A DNA stretch of 64,000 nt, from the NCBI RefSeq assembly GCF_042453785.1, contig NC_091673.1, positions 3,789,501 through 3,853,500 on the forward strand, given 5' to 3'. The notes beneath the pieces were generated by a model. The model saw nothing but the letters and a program-made list of their open reading frames with translations, was not told the origin of the DNA and searched no databases. The position numbers were made by a program, and so were the translations under genes. This stretch comes from Malus domestica (taxonomy: Eukaryota > Streptophyta > Magnoliopsida > Rosales > Rosaceae). Shown here one piece after another: positions 22,609-33,509 of the stretch. The first letter of the stretch is position 1, and each line of letters begins with the position of its first letter.

Positions 22609-25600
22609 TCAAAGTGAGTGTAGCATTACCTGAATTCCACGTTTCGGACGGACTGTAAGATAATGAAAGGGTAGGTGGACATAACCCGGGGAAAGGGTGA
22701 AGGAGTATCGCTGTAGAATCATTGACAAAGCAATCTTTGCTTCTATATTTGTAAAATTCATGCCCACGCAGCTTCGAAGACCCAATCCAAACGGTATGAA
22801 AGCGCCTACATTGTTGTCAGTTGCTTTAGCAACCCCTTCAGAGAATCTCTCGGGTTTGAAAAGTTGCAGGTCTTCTCCCCATATTTGAGGATCATGGTGA
22901 AGTGCTAGATTTGGGACAATCAGTTCGAGATTTGCGGGCACAATGACTTTTCCAAGTTCAACTTCCCTTTCGGTTTTCCTTATAATAGTAGCAACAGGAG
23001 AATATAACCTTAGAGACTCATTGATCACCATACTCATCTGCATGAAAATGAAAAGTATATAACAAATCAGAGTTTAAAACTTAACCGACAAGCTCATTAT
23101 GATTGAGTTCTCGGATTTCTTACCGTTTTCAGTTTGGCAATTCCATCAGCATTCGGAGTGTGTTTGCCAAATAAATCCACAACCTCCTTTCTCACTTCTT
23201 CTTGCCAATCCGTGTGGAGCGCCAAAAGAAAGACAGTCCAAGCAAGCAAAGCATTAGTGGTTTCTTGTGCAACAAGGTAAAACTCCTTGCATAGTTCAAA
23301 TAATTCATCCGCCGATATCCTCTGGTCGTCATTCGTATCATGATAAGCCTTTAAAAGTAATCCAAGAAAATCACTCCCAAAGCTGCCTTCTCTTCTCTTC
23401 TCTTAACAATCTCCATTATGGAGACGCGCAGTCCTTTCTCTAGCTTGTCTGCTTCGATCTCATCACTGGTTTTGAAAAACTTACTGCAACATTAAATGAA
23501 AGAATAAAGTTTAGCTATGTTTGGAGATGTCAAATTTTTATTTTTTTATTTTCTTTTGAACAAAAGGAGATGTCAAATTTTAAAAATAAAATTTAAATTT
23601 GATATCTTATGTGGCACTTTGATATCTTTTAAAGTTTTGTTTTCCACCCAATATGTTAAATTTTAAACGTAAAATAAAATTTCATATTTATTTCCTTTGC
23701 ATTGGTAATGAAAGAAAATGAATTAAAGGGTATAAAATATTTAAACATTGCATTGGTCATGAAAGTAATGAAAAGAAATTAAAAGGCAAGACTTTTAACT
23801 AATAAAAAAAATTAATAAAAAGCATTTAATAATTAATTAATTTTTTTTTGAAGTTGCCGTCAAATTTGGCAGCAAATGAAAGAAATACCATTTCATATCA
23901 TGTCACATCAGATTTACCTTCTCGATTAAAAAAAATTGCTACTGCTTTTTCTTTTTTTTTTACCGTTATTATTTGTTAAGATATTTCGACAGAGATGCTC
24001 TAAGAAAAAGAAGTAATAGTCCACAACTCCACTGCTGCGCCAACAGATATGTGGAAAAAATTACCATGATAGAGAAGTATGATTCTATGCATAACAAGCC
24101 GAATGAGTCAGCTTCAGCTACATAGTGAAATCAAATTGAGCATGTTTCACATCCCTTCTTGTAATCAGAATTTTTTTTTTCTTTTACAGGAAGTTACCTG
24201 AATACGGGAACCCTGATTGTGAGAGAATTTTTGAACACTAAGACGCCTAACTTCGCCAGCGTCTCGAAAATGGTCTTTCCTTCGATATAATTGCTGCCGA
24301 ATGCTGTTCTGGAGATCACTTCCGAACTGAACAACCTAAACTCTTGAAAAACCTCAATCTCTTTTCCTTCATAACTTTTCCACTTCTCCAGCATTGTCTC
24401 AGTACTAGCTACCATTGCTGGAGTCATACTCTAGTAAAACAACACAATCATTCTGTTAGCAGATTTACCTACAACTTGCATGAAAGTGTTGGAATTATTA
24501 GATCGACAGGTCCGGTAGCCCACTCTAACGATACCGATAATATCGTATTTACCACCTGCCTCATCCGTTAGTTAGGTATGAGATTTTATCACAAAAGCTT
24601 CGGTATTATTTAGAGTCGAGTAATCCTATTTAAGGTCATTATTTTTTATTTTCCGCGGGATAGCCAACATGCCACCTCATGTGGAACCTCATTTAGTGGT
24701 TCACACGTAGAGATTCACACATCGGTAATTGAAACTCAGAGATCGACTCCGATGGAATCTAAACTTGTTTTCAATCTTTCCAAGAAGTGTTTCTTAAGAA
24801 CTCAGAGGCTACTATATGTTAAGAGTCTAGGTTTGTTACCAAGCTCACACTTTGTGACAAGCCTTTTGGCTTGCACGAGCCCGTATCTAGGGCTTTAATA
24901 TCATGTTGAAATTTTTAAATCGACGGGCCCGGAGGTCCCATTCTAACGATATCTATACTTGCCCTAACTTGGTAATTATCACCTATCAAATCCGTCAAAT
25001 GTGTAATTTTATCATAAAAAATCTCGATATTAGTTAGAGTAGGATAATCCTATTTAAAGTCATTATTTTTTACTTCCGCGACCGATGTAGGATAGCTAAA
25101 AGAAAGCAGCTGTAACCGTAAAAACTTACTTTTAAGCTCTCTCCATGGAAAGCATGGGTAGCCAGCTTTCGCAATTTCGCCCAATTTTCAGGTTTAGTTG
25201 TTGTCAGAAGGCCATCTCCGAATAGCTTCTTGTCAAAGTAAGGGGTCTCTATTTTCGGATAAGCTCTATCTTTGTTGTTCAATATCTCTTTGCATAATTC
25301 AGGGTCCGTAACGATCAACTGAGCCTTAGAACCATGCCATTGAAGATAATTCTTACCTGTAAATTAGCATGCTAAAGATGACCAAATTTATCTTGATCGA
25401 AACTACGATTTAAAAAAGTAGTTAACTAATCAAGATCATTTGTTACCGTATATCTGAGTCCAAGAGTGAATGTGAGGTTGAACTACAGAAAATACGTCGT
25501 GTGATAAATTTTTCGGCCTGCTCATTGCTTCCTTGATCATGTCGGTGATTTCTTTCGTGTTTCCATGGATAAGTCTGTAAGGAGGGCCTGTGATCCCCTG

Positions 25601-25729
25601 CAAAGCCATCAGCTTCTGCAATCGAGTCGGAGTCCACCATAGCTTATGAAAGATCTTGATGAGGAGTAAGACAAGGAACACACACAGAAAGCTTGGAAGA
25701 ATGACTAATTGTCCTCCCAAAGCACTCAT
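22609..25729 (-). pseudogene. Cytochrome P450 CYP749A-like, copy D (frameshifted)
   Basis: All five exons are placed with intact splice sites: 25729-25447, 25356-25130, 24430-24198, 23483-23124 and 23037-22609. Exon 4 is 360 bp instead of 379. A 19-bp deletion near 23385 shifts the frame, giving TAA at 23353-23351 and removing the I-helix, K-helix and heme loop. Past the lesion the I-helix reads LVAQETTN instead of FAGQETTN (the usual Gly is lost), and the heme loop is FGLGLRSCVG. Introns 2 and 3 are enlarged to about 700 bp each. Its promoter is cut about 80 bp upstream by the hAT nest at 25807. A truncated protein of about 290 residues is the most it could make. Confidence 0.88.
24485..25095. 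repeat. Direct repeats within intron 2 of P450 copy D
   Basis: Two imperfect copies, about 24485-24665 and 24900-25095. Each begins TTG(G)AA.TT..(T)AGATCGACAGG-like, continues with CCCA.TCTAACGATA, and ends in a shared block of the form TAATCCTATTTAA.GTCATTATTTTTTA. They flank a unique segment. This arrangement suggests an inserted element with repeated ends, but no target duplication was identified. Confidence 0.55.
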
Positions 25730-25835
25730 CATCTTTGTTAACTGGGTTTTCAATCAGCAGACCATAGTTTGTAAAGTGTTCTTGCTCTTTAATCTGTACT
25801 GTTAACCAGAGCCGGCTTTTAAGGGCTGTGACAGG

Positions 25836-27455
25836 CAAGGATGAAAAAATCGATAATATCGGCGAAATATCGCCGATATTATCGTTTTTTTGAAGTTCCG
25901 AAATTTTTTTAACTATCCAATCTATTTTCGTCAAAATATCACGATATTATCGATAATATCGCGATATTTTCGAAATTATCGACAATATCGCGATATTTTA
26001 TTAAAAAAATACTTAAATATGTTGAAAAAACTCAACACATAATTAACTTGATCATGGCCCAAAGGCCAAACAAGTTTTGGTTATCTCATTAGGGGAGTGT
26101 GAGTTTTATAGGAAAAATTCATTGCTCACTTCCTTGCATGGGCGATGTGGGACTCGCCCAATGGGGAAAAAATCAAAATTTCGGCCGAAATTTTACACCC
26201 ACTTTAAACGGCCATAACTTTGTCAAAACTCAACGAAATCAAGCAAGACAAAAACGAAAGTTGTAGCCCTCGAAGAGACGAAGAGAATGGTACCTCACAC
26301 TATGTCTGAATCGTAGTGGTTTGGCCGGAAAATGCCTCGAAAGTCACTGAGGTGGCTGAGGTCGTCGGAAACTGGGTAAGATTCAAATGAGTATAACTTT
26401 TTCAATACGCAACGAAATTGAGTGAAACAAAAAGAAAAGTTGTAGCCCTCGAAGAGACGAAGAGAATGGTACCTCACACGATGTCTGAATCGTAGTGTTT
26501 TGGCCGGAAAATTCCTCGAAAGTCACTGAGGTCGCTGAGGTCGTCGGAAACTGGGTAAGATTCAAATGAGTATAACTTTTTTAATACGCAACTAAATTGA
26601 GTAAAACAAAAAGGAAAGTTGTAGCCCTCGAAGAGACGAAGAGAATGGTACCTCACACGACGTCTGACTCGTTGTGGTTTGGCCGGAAATTGCCTCGAAA
26701 TCTACTGAGGTCGCCGGAAACTGGGTAAGATTCAAATGAGTATAACTTTTTCAATACGCAACGAAATTGAGTGAAACAAAAAGGAAAGTTGTAGCCCTCG
26801 AAGAGACGAAGAGATTGATACCTTGCACGTCAGCCAAAATTCAATTGACACACTCCTAACTTCCAAAATTCAATACTTTTACTTTATATCAAGTTGAAAA
26901 AACATAATCGGCATCCAAATTAAAGTTTAATCTTATTCAATGTATTGATTTTCAATCGTTAATTGATATACTATAATTTGGAACTTCAACGCCTAGACGC
27001 ATGCTTATGTGTAAGAAATTTAAATTGTCAAATTCGGCACATTATTCTTCATCATTTTATTCACTTCCCTTTTTTTTTTTTAATATCCTAAATAAAACCT
27101 CCAAATATTGTACTAATTAATTATATATAAATGATTATGGTGTGTTTAAACTTCTTTCATTAATTACTACATATTTTCTACACTCACAATGTTTGTCAGC
27201 TCGCTATATAATCAACTTAAATCAGTTAAATCCATCATGCAATGCATTTCCTTCCAATTTTTTGTGATAAACTAATAGATAATTGACTAAATAAACATCC
27301 TACAAAGTTTCATTAAAAATTTCCAAGTTTTTCTTACAATTTCCGTGGTTTCCATGTAATTTTTATCGATATCGATATTATCCCGATATTTCCATCGATA
27401 TTTCCGTGTTTTCGGACTACCGATATTTCCGATATTACCGATATTTTCTTCCTTG
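25836..27455. mobile_element. Non-autonomous hAT element with ATATCG subterminal motifs
   Basis: Flanked by a perfect 8-bp duplication GTGACAGG (25828-25835 and 27456-27463). The ends are CAAGGATGAAAAAATCG and, reverse-complemented, CAAGGAAGAAAATATCG. The first and last 110-170 bp are dense in ATATCG/CGATAT motifs, several of them perfect palindromes, as expected of transposase-binding subterminal repeats. There is no transposase; the interior holds four tandem units of about 179 bp. The element is inserted in the outer hAT 29 bp from its left end. Confidence 0.85.
26225..26832. repeat. Tandem array of ~179-bp units inside the hAT element
   Basis: The anchor sequence TTGTAGCCCTCGAAGAGACG occurs at 26261, 26440, 26619 and 26789, giving periods of 179, 179 and 170. 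The units include GGTACCTCACAC and TTGGCCGGAAA and are 90% or more alike by eye. Sixty-codon open frames recur once per unit because of this periodicity and are not treated as genes. Confidence 0.85.
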
Positions 27456-27479
27456 GTGACAGGTTACACTGCACAGGGT

Positions 27480-27735
27480 TCAAAAATTTGGGGTCCCAAA
27501 AAATAATTTTTTATTGAATATAGTAATATATAAAATAATATTATATAAAAATAATATATAAAAATATTAATCAAACCAAAAAAATATATATATAAAAATC
27601 TAATGGGACCAAAAGCCATCAGATACGTGCCCCGCAAAAATAATTTTTTGCTGAATATAATAATATACAAAATAATATTATATAAAAATACTAATCCAAT
27701 CAAGAAATATGTATATAAAAATCTGATGGCTGATT
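27480..27735. repeat. AT-rich tandem duplication
   Basis: Two copies of a unit of about 160 bp (GGGTCCCAAAAAATAATTTTTTATTGAATATA and GTGCCCCGCAAAAATAATTTTTTGCTGAATATA) lie inside the outer hAT remnant. Each ends with TATATAAAAATCT(A/G)ATGG. Confidence 0.6.
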
Positions 27736-27822
27736 CCGAACAGTGCCGCTGAGTCCCATCACTGTTGCTTCCTACTTTTCTTTTCTCACGCTCAAATCCC
27801 ATCGCTGCTCTCATTTTTCTTC

Positions 27823-28038
27823 GGACAAGGATTGTCCCTCTAATTTTCCATGCCCTTCTATGCTTTTTTATTTGTGTAGTCACTGTTAAGTCACGTTAAT
27901 ATTTTATATTACTATTTATTTTTATTTTATTATCTTTATAAAAAATAATATAAAATATTAACGTGGCTTAACCGTGACCACATAAAATAGGAAGGCATAA
28001 AAGGGCATGAAAAATTAAAGGGCAGATAATCATTGTCC
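27823..28038. mobile_element. Mutator-type MITE with long inverted repeats
   Basis: A 216-bp element with arms of about 100 bp that are nearly complementary (GGACAAGGATTGTCCCTC..AATATTTTATATT and its mirror). It is flanked by a perfect 9-bp duplication TTTTTCTTC (27814-27822 and 28039-28047). The 9-bp duplication and long terminal repeats point to the Mutator superfamily. It can form an almost full-length hairpin and has no coding capacity. Confidence 0.85.
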
Positions 28039-28468
28039 TTTTTCTTCTTTCACAATTCACACCACAGTTCCAGTTCCAGACTCCAGTGTCAGAATTCCCA
28101 TCACTCCCGCTGCAATCTACTTTACTTCTCTCTTCCTATTGTTCTCTTTTTCCACAAATTAGTAAATCCTAATTTATAAATTCATGAAATTGAAGAGAAA
28201 TTTTCGAATATGAAGACAATTCAATTGATCATAATGATATAGATTTCGATTAAAGTTAGATATTTACTAATTTAAGTATATTGACTTGGAATTTGAAGAT
28301 TTGGGTATTTCTTATTTATAATATTTTTTTTTCTTTTGTACTTTTCAGGGCAAAATCAAGAGGAGAGCAGTCACAAAAAATCAATAGACGCACACGTATT
28401 GCAGACTATCAGGTTTCATTGTTCATACTTACTATAATTTTATTGTGATATTGTTTGAGATATAAAAG

Positions 28469-28602
28469 ATGACACCTACTAGAAAATATCAATTTGGCTA
28501 CTTGAAGCATCAAAGAAAAAGAAAAATTGAACAATTGACTCAGTCTCAAAAATGAGCTATTAATAGGTTATTTTTGAAAGAAAAAGAATCACAAAGTTTA
28601 TT
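28469..28602 (+). pseudogene. hAT (ZMYM1-like) transposase N-terminal fragment
   Basis: A short frame from ATG 28469: M-x-P-x-R-K-Y-x-F-G-x-L-K followed by a basic stretch and S-Q-K, then a stop, with the frame continuing as R-L-F-x-K-E-K. From memory this resembles the N-terminus of plant hAT proteins annotated as zinc finger MYM-type 1-like. The stop and missing body make it a remnant. Confidence 0.4.
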
Positions 28603-28706
28603 TTGACATTGTTTTTTAACATCAATACATTGTTCAAATTTTTTTAAGATATCTTATAAGAAGGGCCCCTTTTATGAATTTTGCACAGAACTCCCGAAAT
28701 CTCAGA

Positions 28707-29137
28707 CTGCTAACACAGATTAATTAACTTAATCCCACTTTTGATCCTTCTAGATCACTTTGCATTATTGTGGAAAACTTGCTGGTCGCAAATTAGTGGG
28801 TCCTTGGCGTCTTTTAATTAAAGTCGTAGCCATATTATTAAATTTGAAAACTTTCTTAATCCAACATGAAATGACGATTTAATCCAACGTTATGGACTTC
28901 ATCTCGAGTCTTCTTATATCTGCAGCTGGCCACAACAAATTCTTTACACCCTCTCTGTATGATTAGCTATCTTGGATGGATAAGGGTGTAATATGAAAAA
29001 TGATAAACCCATGTCATTAGCTTCTCATATATTCTTATTTAATCATATATGTTGTTTTTGTTTGATTTATTTAATCGACCACCAGAAATAAAAATGGGTA
29101 TATATAGATTTAAAAAGAGTGTGAAAATCACTTAATA
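28707..29137. other. Displaced upstream region of P450 copy D
   Basis: Begins with ACAGATTAATTAACTT, which continues the promoter interrupted at 25806. CTGCAGCTGGCCACAACAAATT near 28920 matches the upstream region of gene B at 18198. No coding potential. Confidence 0.5.
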
Positions 29138-29247
29138 GCAACGGAAAATATGTCGTGTGATAAATTTTTCGGCTTGCTCATAGCTTCCTTGATCATGTCA
29201 AATACTTCCTTCGTGTTTCCATGAGTATGTCTGTAAGGAGGGCCTTA
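29138..29247 (-). pseudogene. P450 exon-1 relic (copy E)
   Basis: On the minus strand, 110 bp translate as GPPYR followed by HGNTKEVFDMIKEAMSKPKN and LSHDIFSV, the second half of exon 1 of the P450s. It ends before the exon-1 splice site and no other exon follows. On its right it is joined to sequence (29260-29475) that belongs to P450 3' flanks elsewhere. It is therefore probably a deletion remnant of one more tandem copy. Confidence 0.9.
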
Positions 29248-30589
29248 TACTAGTTCAGCTGTAAATATATGTACACCCAACCATATTCCAAACCTACCCT
29301 CCTTATAACCCAATCTAATTTATACCATATATATATGAAATTTTGTAAGTAAACCTACCTCACACCCACCCCCACCGTGTACGTGTGACCATTGCAATGA
29401 GAAATATTTAGACTTCTCTACCAAACCAAACCAAATCAAACAAAGCGAAAGATCTTCGACGGATTATTGATTTGTTTTTTCAGAGTTGTTGGGAAGTCAG
29501 GCCACCTAATTTGCTTTTTTATAATTTAGTTTACAGCTGAGCTTACTCAATCATTGCAAAGTGTTTTTGTACATGAGAACAGCACCGGCTATGTATACCG
29601 GATAGAGCATCTGTTTCTTTGATGCAAGATAAGGGCATATAACATATGGCAATCAAAAATTATAGAACTAGTATAGTTAAAGACAAGATCTACTGCAAAG
29701 AAAGACGCATGGATTTATGTTTATTGATTTTTTACTAGAACAATTTCTGTTGAGACTCTTAGTACTACAGAAGGAAGTAATTCTTGATGGGGTAGCCTTC
29801 TCCAATGGAACTAATTTCTGGAGCGTTGTTAGCCAATACTTGAATTCACACCATCTGACGGTTCGTATACTTATTTGTTGATTAATGGATTATTCGTATT
29901 TTGATCATATCTTAATCTAAACCGTTGAATATTATATAAACCAAAGGCTACTAAGAAGTGTAAACATGTTTGTAAATATATTTGTCTCTTGATTATATTT
30001 CTATAATATATATATATATATATAAATACATACATACATACATACAAAAAAAGAGAATGGGACAAAAATGCCTCCCAAACAAAAAAAATTCACAAACAGC
30101 TCAAAATAATGCATGAAATAATGTAGGGGTAATTTCGTCATATAAACAGTATTTTTTAATAATAATAATAATTATTATTATTTTTATATACTTGGAGAAA
30201 GTGGGAAGAGAGAAAAGAATTAAAAAAAAAATGAAAGAATGAGTAAAAGTTGCTGGTGCCCAAGGGGAAAGGAAAATATAAAAAAAAAAGAGCAAAATCA
30301 TGAAAGTTGTGCGATGGTGTCAAAAGGAAATGAAAGGAAAATATAATAAAAAATGAGTAAAAGTTTCAGTATTTTCCTATTTAACGTTTCATTTTGTTTA
30401 CATTAGATAGTGATGATGATCGCGTTTTTTTTATGTTCTAATTTGACTTACAAAAAAAAGAAAATAATGAAATAAAAAATTATTAAAGCAATTCATGCAT
30501 ATAAACATATTTAAAATGTATAAGTTACGCGTAACGCAATATAGCATGTGCATGAAAGCTAGTATTTATATATTTGTGCGTGTGTCACA
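29248..30589. other. Duplicated P450 3'-flank sequence and AT-rich DNA
   Basis: Bases 29265-29475 (GCTGTAAATATATGTACACCCAACC..CGTGTGACCATTGCAATGAG..AAAGATCTTCGAC) recur at 32471-32560 and, split by two insertions, at 44945-46140. The remainder is AT-rich with microsatellites, including a TA run near 30008-30022 and (CATA)n near 30028-30045. No gene recognised. Confidence 0.55.
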
Positions 30590-32470
30590 TATCACCCCAA
30601 TCCTCCACTGTAGCTCCTCTGCTCGAGTCTGCCCTTGCTACCAATCACCATCACATGGTTACCCGTGTAAAGTCAGTATCCAGTGTCCTAAAGAACGCTC
30701 CGATGGTACTGTTCGCTATCCTCTTCCTTCAATTCTTATTGCCATGGTTTCTTTTTCTCCTATGGAACCTACCTGCTAAACCCAGGCTGTACGTTCTCCT
30801 GAAGAGTGGGTAGCGTTGACTGATGATTAATGAGTTTAATGCGCTGTTAAAGAATCATAACTAGTCTCTGGCCCCTCCTCATCCGTCCCAAAGCCCGGTT
30901 GGTTGTAAGTGGAAATTCAAGATTAAGCGACATGCCAATGGCACTATTGAGCGTTATAAGGCCCGATTAATTGCTAAAGTCTATTATCAGCAATTTAATT
31001 TTGACTATAATTAGACTAAGTCTAGTGGTTAAACCCACTACTACTTGTTTGGTACTGAGTCTTATTGTTTCTCAAGGGTGGTCTCTTCTTCAACTTGATG
31101 TTAAAAAATACCTTCTTACATGTGGGTTCTTGTGCAAGGATGTCTACATGTCTCAACCCCTAGGTTTTGCTGATCCCTCTTTTCCTTTGCATTTTTGTAA
31201 CTTCATAAGGCCATCTATGGTCTCAAACAGGCGCCTCGAGCTTGGTTTCACGGTTGAGTTCCTTTCTATGGCGCCATGGATTTCAGCAAAGCCAGGCAGA
31301 CCCTTCCTTATTTATTCTTTCATTAAGGCAAGTGTGTTATGTTTTGTTGCTATATGTGGATGACATAGTCCTTATCGGCAATCTTTCGCCATTCAGCTGT
31401 TTATCTCCATTTTAAATTCTGAATTTGGGCTTAAGGATCTTGGTCATCTCCATTATTTCATTGGTATTGAGGTACAATATGCTTCCTCCGGAGTTCAACT
31501 AACGCAGACCAAGTATGCTCTTAATCTTCTAAAAAGCACCAACATGCTTGACTGCAAGCCGGCTACTACACCTTTTACCTCCAGGTCACAACTTTTTAAT
31601 CAGGATGGTACTCATTTTTTTTATCCCACTGAGTTTCATCACCTTCTTGGGGCCTTACATTATCTCACTTTGACTCATCCTGATATTGCGTTTATGGTCA
31701 ATCATATTACTCAGTTTATGGCTCGTCCTACTATGATTCATTTGATTGCTGCCAAACGTGTTCTTTACTACGTTAAGGGTTCGTTAGACTTGGGCTTTGT
31801 GTTTTGGCCTCATTGTGGTCCACTTATTCTTCATGGCTAATCTGGTGCCAATTGGTTTGGTTATCCCGAGACACATCGGTTAACGTCTTGCTATCTTCTT
31901 TTTCTTGGTCCTAATCACATCTTCTAGAGGTCTACAAAGCAGCCTACTGTCTCATATTCTAGTGCAGAGTCTGAGTATCGTGCTCTTGCTCACACCTGAG
32001 CTGAATCTCTTTGGGTCTCCTACTTGCTAGTGGTTTCTACTCCCATTTATCTTTTTGGTGATAATCTCAGTACCACCTACATGGAAGCCAATCCAGTATT
32101 TCATGCTCGCACAAAGCATATTGAATTGGATTACCATTTTGTTCGTGAATGTGTTACGTTTGGTGCACATAAAGTATAGTTTATTTTATCCTTAGATCAA
32201 CCTACGGATGTACTGACCAAAGGTCTTTCTAAGTCGCGGTTTCTTCTACTCCGGTCCAAACTTGTCTCCTCTCAACCATTTGCGGGAGGATGTTAGAGAA
32301 GAAGTCTTGTCAAAGTCAACTGTATCTCCTAAGAATCAAGAATGAATAGTATAATTTGATTTTGGTTGTATTTCCTATATACGATTCTTACTTATACACC
32401 AAAAATATACTTGTATAAATATAAGCCTTTGTGCAATGAATAAAATCATTAATAATATATTTATTTTCCA
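30590..32470 (+). mobile_element. Decayed Ty1/copia element with 3' LTR
   Basis: On the plus strand, fragments of a copia polyprotein appear in changing frames with stops: the GCKWKFKIK RT entry motif, LDVKK, a QPLGFADPS block, LHYLTLTHPDIAF and the RNase H tail ending in a VLTKGLSKSR-like motif near 32215. A purine tract (GCGGGAGGA) precedes a 178-bp LTR (32293-32470, TGTTAGAG..TTTTCCA). The right border is confirmed because P450 flank homology begins exactly at 32471. The 5' LTR and gag are not recognisable. Confidence 0.8.
32293..32470 (+). repeat. 3' LTR of decayed copia
   Basis: 178 bp, TGTTAGAG to TTCCA, immediately after a polypurine tract. It contains TATAAATATAAGCC (near 32414) and AATAAAATCATT (near 32440), consistent with promoter and poly-A signals of a short copia LTR. 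Confidence 0.65.
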
Positions 32471-33509
32471 TACGTGTGACCGTTGCAATGAGAAATATTT
32501 AGACTTCTCTAACAAACCAAACTAAACGAAGGATCTTCGACAGATTATCTTATGAAGTGCTGCCAACTGAAATGGAACAGCTTGCAAAGGTTCAAATGAT
32601 AACTGAGCGCTATAATCAGTTTATCCATTGAACTGTCTATAAGGTAGCAAGCACCATCCAAAGGCATCAATGTCCAGCTACTCGACACTACGGAGTGCAA
32701 GATTTATGAGCAATTCCGGCCTTCGCAGTTCAAAGTGGGTGTAGCATTACCTGAACTCCAAGTTTTGGGTGAATCGTCACATATTGAACAGGCAAGTGCA
32801 CGTAACCTGGGGACAGTGTGAAGGAGTATCGTTGTAGAATCATGGACAAAACAATCTTTGCTTCAGTGTTTGCAAAGTTCAATCCGACACAACTTCGAGG
32901 TCCAATTCCAAAGGGTATGAAAGCACCTACATTATTGTTAGTTGCTTTAGCAACCTCTTCTGAGAATCTCTCCGGTTTGAAAAGAAGCGCGTCTTCTCCC
33001 CAGATCTGAGGATCACGGTGAAGTGCTAGATTTGGGACAAACAACTCACAATTAGCAGGAACAATAAGCTTTCCAAGTTTAACTTCCCTTTTAACTTCCC
33101 TCACAAAACCAACAACAGGGGAATATAACCTTAGAGACTCGTTGAGGATCATACTCATCTGCATGAACCCGAAAAATAGATAACAGATCAGGATATCCAA
33201 TCTTAATTGAGAACATATTTCTGACATTTAAGCAAGCAGTTGACTGAGTTGCTGACTTTCTTACCGTTTTCAGATTGGCAATGCCTGTAAACTAAGAAGA
33301 AGAGAATCACAGATAGTAGTCTTAGAGAGAAGTCAGAGAAAGAGATTTATAGAGAGAGAAAGATATTTCTATTTCTTTTCTTAATCACCAAGCTATTACA
33401 CTATAAGAGTATATATACTACACCCTACTTACATTTGCATATTCTTAACAACTATAACTAACTCTCTTAATCTGTTTACAAGTGTCACAATCCTATGTGT
33501 ACATTATCT

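Larger units (their letters stand above)
25807..28706. mobile_element. hAT-like DNA transposon remnant (outer element of nest)
   Basis: The left end CAGAGCCGGC follows CTGTTAAC (25799-25806), and the right end ..ATCTCAGA precedes CTGCTAAC (28707-28714), an 8-bp duplication with one mismatch. P450 F's promoter has the uninterrupted site TTGTTAACACAGAT near 40157, which supports these borders. Inside is a decayed fragment resembling the start of a ZMYM1-like hAT protein (28469). Two other elements have inserted into it: 25836-27455 and 27823-28038. The terminal repeats themselves are poorly matched, so the superfamily call rests mainly on the duplication length and the coding fragment. Confidence 0.65.

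Noticed and set aside
26295-26656. Repeated 60-codon open frames on the minus strand (26295-26477 and 26474-26656)
   Set aside because: They recur with the 179-bp tandem unit of the hAT element and have no start context or homology; periodicity explains them.
27464-27883. 139-codon minus-strand frame with Tyr/Ile/Phe-rich runs
   Set aside because: Arises from AT-rich tandem repeats and crosses the Mutator MITE border at 27823.
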